From the NCBI RefSeq assembly GCF_033958435.1, contig NC_134150.1:34033501-34097500 (forward strand): a stretch of 64,000 nt of DNA, in the 5' to 3' direction. The notes below the pieces were generated by a model. That model was not told where the DNA came from and searched no databases. It worked only from the letters and a program-made list of their open reading frames with translations. This document shows positions 58,715 to 64,000 of this stretch, piece after piece. How positions within the stretch are numbered: the first letter of the stretch is position 1; the number at the start of each line of letters is the position of its first letter. Source of the stretch: Carettochelys insculpta. Its lineage: Eukaryota; Chordata; Testudines; Carettochelyidae. Both the position numbers and the translations under genes were made by a program.

Positions 58715-59007
58715 TTCATTTTAATGGAGTTACTCCAATTTGCACTGGCTGAGGATCTGGCCTTTAGGACTCAAACTTGTTTTCCTGTTGTGCCTTTTTG
58801 CTTTGACTTTCTCGTGTGGGGCAATGACTACTTCAAAATTCCATATGGGGCCCAACTCTCCCATGAAAAGCTACAAAGCAAGACTAGATCTGCATTTGGC
58901 CCAGAGTCAGCTATTAATTCTCCTGTCCATTGAAAAGACTGAGTATCATCTTTTTCTTTAGCTTAAAAATAGTTTATTAAAGAGACATGACAGCTGTTGA
59001 TCTATCT
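58715..59007. other. Unassigned DNA
   Basis: No gene or repeat could be recognised. Confidence 0.45.
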
Positions 59008-59726
59008 CAGTGGTTTCCAAACTTTTCCAGATAGGGACTCATTTTGACAATTCAGGAAGACTTGGTGACCCAAGGCAATTCAAAAATGGAAGGCCGGGGG
59101 AGAGCAGTGCCATAACTAGCTAATTTTGTGTCTGAGGCATGAATATAAAATTGTGCCCCCTCATGTTTATATATTCATAGTAGTTATTTCATAGAAAATG
59201 GGAAAATGCATGAATAAAATAATACATTTATTATAGTTAATTATTTTATTATTATAGTTGCTCTGAACTGTGGTAGGGGAAAGACCTTCATCCCTGAACT
59301 GCCCACCTGCTCCCCCAAGTTAAACCCCACACTCGGTCCTGAGGGTTGGTAAGCTGGGGGGGGGTCACACTTGAGGGCTGGGTAAGTTGCTCAGGGGCTG
59401 AAGGGGTCACACTTGGGCTCTGGGGGGCTGGGAGGAGATACAGACAAAAAAAAACCCCTGACAAATCAGGTACATAGAACAGAGGGAGGGGGAGAGGGGT
59501 GCAAATTACTTACTGCAGGAGTCTATTAAGTAGCTTGCCTGGGATGACTACAAATATAAAAGGTGGAGAAGCTGTGTTTGTAATGTGTAATTGCTTCTCC
59601 AGTAGAGAGAGCTGCTGAGTGTGGCAGTGATAAGGAGCTGCAAATGGCTTCTTTAAGAGCCACAAGCAGCTCCCAGCTGGTGACCCTTAACAAATCTAAT
59701 TGTGACCCATAGGTTGAGAATCCCTG
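59008..59726. mobile_element. hAT-like non-autonomous element
   Basis: The left end is CAGTGGTTTCCAAACTTTTC and the right end, read inward, CAGGGATTCTCAACC, matching hAT termini. TCTATCT lies just left (59001-59007) and again at 59731-59737, offset by 4 bp from the right end, so the duplication is not clean. The interior has GGGCTGGGTAAG-type GC-rich text and no gene. Confidence 0.6.
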
Positions 59727-59729
59727 GAC

Positions 59730-60079
59730 TTCTATCTACAGAAGTAGGAGGCACACATTTCCAAACTGAACTCTAGCTTTGCTATGACTTCCCTCCTTTG
59801 TCTAAGGGAGTGTTTATCTTCCCCTTGGGTGCCCTGGTTGTAAAATAAAGATGAGAGTAAAACTAAATTGAATAACCTTGGGTTTACCAGGATTAATTAG
59901 TTAATGTATGATCAGCATTTGAAGATGAAAATGCTACCAGGCATAAATCCTAAATGCAATTTACACATACTTGGGAACAGACATTGGGAAACAGTCTAAT
60001 TGGATCTATTCAAATCTATTCCATATCAGCAAAGCATTTCCTCCTGAAACTGGTAGGAATTACAGGGACAAAAGACCAA
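59730..60079. other. Unassigned DNA
   Basis: No gene or repeat recognised. Confidence 0.5.
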
Positions 60080-60491
60080 GGCTGTTTGTACACATGCCGC
60101 TTTCCTCTGAAAGTTGCATGCTAATAAACAGCCCTAAATGTGCTAATGAGATGCAGATGCAAATTCCTGGCACCTCATTAGCATAAGTTCATGTGATTTG
60201 GAGTCCAGAAGACATTTTTCCGGACTCCAAAGCAACGTGTAGAAGTGCAGCCTCTGTGTGGTCTTCCGGAAGGAAGTCCTTCTTCCGGAGGCCCCTTCTT
60301 CCCGAAAATTTTTGGGAAGAAGGGGCCTCCAGAAGGAGGACTTCCTTTCAGAAGAATGTCTTCTGCACTACAAATCGCATGACCTTATGCTAATGAGGTG
60401 CTGGGAATTTGCATCTGTGTCTTATTAGCATATTTCAGGCTGTTTATTAGCATGCCACTTTTGGAAGAAAGTGGCACATGTAGAAACTGCC
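60080..60491. mobile_element. Fold-back MITE
   Basis: It has the ends GGCTGTTTGTACACATGCCG and, read inward, GGCAGTTTCTACATGTGCCA. The centre folds tightly: CTTCTTCCGGAGGCCCCTTC against GAAGGGGCCTCCAGAAGGAG, around CCGAAAATTTTTGGG. CTCATTAGCATAA on the left mirrors TTATGCTAATGAG on the right. The flanks CAA and TAA share two of three bases. Non-coding. Confidence 0.75.
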
Positions 60492-61019
60492 TAAAGGAGT
60501 AGAGCAATGGGTAACACTGTCAGTAGCACCTAAGAAAGGTGACTTGGAGACTTAGGAGCCTAAGACAGTCAATGGGATTTTAGATCATAAATCTCTTCAG
60601 AGCTGTTGAAAATTTCAGCCCATTAATTATTTAATTTTAATGCAACCCTGCTTCAGTACAAAAAAAAGGTTTTTCAGTGAAAGTGCTGAATAGTAAATGT
60701 AGATAAATAATTTAGATCTGAATTGAATTAAGTTTTACAAGGCCAAGTAATATTTATTTGGAGGCCTGTCTTGGGTTTTAATTTGATGATTAGAGATAAG
60801 CAACAGAGCTTTAAACCAAACCACCACTATTTATTTGGCACTGGTGGCTGAAAATTTACTGTAAACAAAGCTTAAGCATAGTCTTTAGTGAAATCAAGGC
60901 ATTGGAATTCCATCTTCTCTTCCCAACACTTTCAGAGAGCAAATTAATTCTGTAAAGTCATAAGATTCTATTTTGCAGGCCTAGAACCAGAAAAGCTGGG
61001 CCACTAAAAAAGGTGAAGG
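60492..61019. other. Unassigned AT-rich DNA
   Basis: No gene or repeat recognised. Confidence 0.5.
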
Positions 61020-61255
61020 GGGCCTACTCCAGTGGTCTTAGGTGAAAGGGGACAAGGCTGAAGGCTAGTCTCCCCCAGCTAGCTCAAACTGCCCAGGGCT
61101 TCTGTGGTGATTTAAAGGCCCCAGAGCTTTGGCCACTACCTGTGGTAGCAGCAACAGTAACTGGGAATCCTGAGCCCTTTTAAAGTGCTGGGCCCTGGAA
61201 ACAGCTGCCTTCCCACAACCCCATTTGCAACCCTATTTGCAGTCCCACCTATGCT
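61020..61255 (+). repeat. GC-rich interspersed repeat, copy B
   Basis: It shares with 29690-29960 the order of GGC-TGCC, CTACAG/GTAGCAGCAACAG, CCTGAGCCC, TTTAAAG-GCTGGGCCCTG and CAGCTGCC. Decayed. Family not identified. Confidence 0.45.
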
Positions 61256-63499
61256 GTCCAGTGGGATTTGGCCTAGTGTGAGCTATTATTTGTAAAGCAT
61301 TTTTAGATTCTTGACTGAATGGTGGCGGTATCAGTGCAAAACCATTTTCTAGATACTCATGTGCTTTGTTTCAGGGTCTGTTCCTGAAACATGCAAGGCC
61401 CTTCCATTCCTACTGAAGTCAACAGAGGTGGAGGACCTGCAGTACCTTGCAAATCTATAGGTGTATGGCATAGTGCAGGATCCACGTTAATTTCACTCAA
61501 AAATGTACCTGAGTAATAAATACTGGGTCAAGAGGAAAAGGCAACAAATTTCCAGGCGTTTCCAGCATTCTGTGGCCTTTCTGATCTAACACTGAGACAC
61601 GGGAAAGATTAAAGAAGACAACAATCAAAAACTTGTTTCAACTAGTGAAGTGGGTCCAAAGTTTCTTCTGAGATCTTGGGCTATAACTTCCAGATACCAC
61701 AGAGGCAGGGTGAACTGTTTGAACCTTGCCTGTAATTAACAGCTGATTGCTACAGTTATCTCACTGCAAAAGGAGCTAAATATAACATTTTAGAAACTAC
61801 TAGAACAAAAACCCAACTCTGAGCAGGGAAAATGGAGGTCGGGGGTGGGGGGGGTGGACAATTACATTCCCTTGCTGAAATAAAAGCAAGACTGTGAATT
61901 TTGTTCCTGCTCCCACTGAATGCTGAGCACTCCTATCAACTTTGAATGAGCACCTAACATATAGAAGGGCATATATGCAGGGTAGAGAGATGTAAGAAGC
62001 AGTAAAACAAGTCTTTTGCTTGGCCACAGTGTGCACGTCATCTCAGGGTAGTTTCCCCCATGCTGCTATGACATGGGCTATAGTCCTATTAATCAGTGTA
62101 ATTTTGATGCTCGCACTCAGAGCTGGGCGCAGCATCAGCTACATCAATAGGAATTTTTCCATACACTTCTTCAGAGTTTTACGAAGGACAAATCTAGTGC
62201 ACTCTCACAAACTGCAGTGAATAATTTACTATTTCTGCTCCTTGAGACAGAAAGTGCTAGAAACCTATTTTGCTCATCTAACCTGTGGATTAGGGATCAC
62301 CAGCCCACTGGGGATCTACCAGAGCCCCACCATTTGCTTTCCTCTGCGTCACATGTCTCTCACACATTGGGACACAGAACCCTTTGACTTACCTGTTCCT
62401 CTTCTTCCCTCCCAGAGCTGGAATGCTGTGAACAACTGGTTCACAGGGTTGCAGCTCTGGGAAAGAGCAGGAGGAGTAGAGATGGAGCATGAATCTGACA
62501 ATCTGCACACTGAAAATGCTCGGAGGGAGGGTGGTAGCATAGGAAGTACAGGGCTCCAGTGCCCCTGTGCAAGAGAGGGACTTGGAGGAGAAGGACAGCC
62601 GGGGCATATGCAGGCTGTAGGTTGCCAACCATTGCTTTAGACACCCATATGAACTCTTTAGCAGCGAGATGATCACATGAAATTGGTGGAAATATTATTT
62701 GCTATTATTCCAGGAACATTGATCAGTCCCAAACACAATTGGGACAGCATTGGTGTAAGCACCGCACAAACACTGAGACACTGTTCTCACCCTGATAGGC
62801 TCTGTCTAAAGAGGCAAGATAGACAAAAAGTGAAAGGGGAAACAGCAAACAGCATTAGTTAAACTCAGCAGTTTTTCTGTAATTCTTCATATATTATCTT
62901 ACTATTTTTCTCTCACTCTCACAACTTTACCTGTCCGGGAACTATTTGTAGATTTAAGTCTTTTTCCTTATTTCTTTAGCAGACAAACAAGTAGCAAAAG
63001 AGAAATTTCCTTTTCCCCACTTCTCCTATTTAACACCAACAAATTATTTGCTTCCATGCCTATTGTATGAATTATTTGATGTCCTGAGCAAATTAATTGC
63101 TGAATTTCTCCTTTTCTCATGTATTTAGCTCTAGGCTATGACATTTCTTGTCATAATGCTTTTCTTTTACCTGTTAATCCTTTGCCATCAAAAAATACAC
63201 TGCTCAAACTTTGCTGAGAGCCAAGGAAATCCAGAAACTTTCATTAAGGTTGACATATCCCTAGAACCGATGACCAACTTCTCTCCTATCTTTGACAGGT
63301 GATAAACAGTTGCTACAGCTACCCAGCAGGCTCAAACGCTAATGTACATTGAGCTTGAGTTCAGTTATTCAAATGTCATGAGGAAATGGGTACAAATCAG
63401 GAAATTGTACAATTTGTACGATCTCCCCATAAATGCAGTAGAACATTGCATAAAATGGAACATTCCTCTGGTGGTTGGATTTGTAAGCTCATGGGGGAA
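61256..63499. other. Unassigned DNA
   Basis: No gene could be supported. The part 62285-62640 begins TTAGGGATCACCAGCCC and ends GGTTGCCAACCATTGCTTTA, which may be the ends of an old hAT-like element. The open frame 62242-62640 has no recognised domain. Confidence 0.4.
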
Positions 63500-63740
63500 G
63501 GTAGTCTGTCATAGTCAGGCCTGAGAATGGTGGGGAGGAGCAAAGGGGCAGTTGCATGCAGGCCCAGCATCTTAAAGGGAGCCTAAGCTCTCAGCCACCT
63601 TGAAACACTGTGCTGCCACTCCACATGCAGTGGGGGCAGCCAGGGTTGACTGTAATAAGCCCTGCTCCTTCCACTTTTGACCATGCCCCTTCCAAGGGTG
63701 GGGATCCCAGCCCCCTCCCACCTTGTCCCTGGGCCTGGGG
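63500..63740 (-). repeat. GC-rich interspersed repeat, copy C (inverted)
   Basis: GGGGCAGTTGCATGCAGGCC and ATCTTAAAGGGAGCC correspond, in reverse, to the ends of copies A and B. Decayed and non-coding. Confidence 0.4.
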
Positions 63741-64000
63741 TGCGATCATAGCTATATTTGGAAATGACACATTTGTACAGCAGAAAGGGCATTTGGTAAC
63801 AAATAATAAATGGTGTGAAAATCCCCAACATCTCCAGTTATTTCAGTTAAGGCATAGTCATTTTATAGAAGTTTCTCTCCACTTCAAGTAAAGATTCATC
63901 CCACTAGGAGCATATTTCACTGGGCTAATTTATGTCTACCAACTATCTACCAGATAAGTATTTACTTTCTGTATTCCAAAGAGATTATATTATTGCCTCT

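Overview
This window looks like non-coding DNA from a reptile genome, most likely a turtle. The background is AT-rich and intron-less in appearance, and I found no host exon I could defend. It is densely seeded with transposable elements typical of turtles: CR1 LINEs, Penelope-like elements with a GIY-YIG domain, hAT-type MITEs, fold-back MITEs and endogenous LTRs. The species assignment is an inference from repeat content only.

The main feature is a family of PIF/Harbinger-type DNA transposons. Copy 1 (3227-7324) and copy 2 (14606-19441) are full length, in the same orientation, GC-rich and flanked by 3-bp target duplications (TGT, GAG). Copy 3 (54645-55308, ATA) is an internally deleted derivative. 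Each full copy carries two convergent genes: a plus-strand Myb/SANT-like DNA-binding partner with one large intron and a coiled-coil last exon, and a minus-strand HARBI1-like DDE transposase with a ~100-bp intron. Both genes are broken in both copies, by different lesions. Copy 2 also carries two nested insertions, a solo LTR and a Penelope-derived fold-back tail; the empty sites of both can be read in copy 1.

Many fold-back MITEs (19996-20383, 29125-29560, 34486-34986, 36259-36662, 43363-43569, 50066-50536, 60080-60491) have ends resembling those of the Harbinger copies (GGCY...GTCTACAC), and several have 3-bp duplications. I infer one mobilisation network, with the two-gene element as a candidate driver.

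Layout: 1-3226 has small MITEs and a CR1 3' end; 3227-7324 Harbinger copy 1; 7477-8190 an RTE-like reverse transcriptase relic; 8191-14602 sparse unique DNA; 14606-19441 Harbinger copy 2; 19445-31500 MITEs, hAT elements and a perfect-looking palindromic MITE; 31500-34480 repeat-poor AT-rich DNA; 34486-37366 MITEs and a second RTE relic; 38417-42075 a CR1 with a Penelope element inside; 42417-46022 LTR relics, half a palindromic MITE and a hAT MITE; 46031-54641 mostly unique DNA with a MITE and an LTR-like element bearing a minisatellite; 54645-55308 Harbinger copy 3; 57527-58712 a MITE split by an inverted Penelope dimer; 59008-64000 further hAT, MITE and GC-rich repeats. No tRNA, rRNA or CRISPR array was seen.
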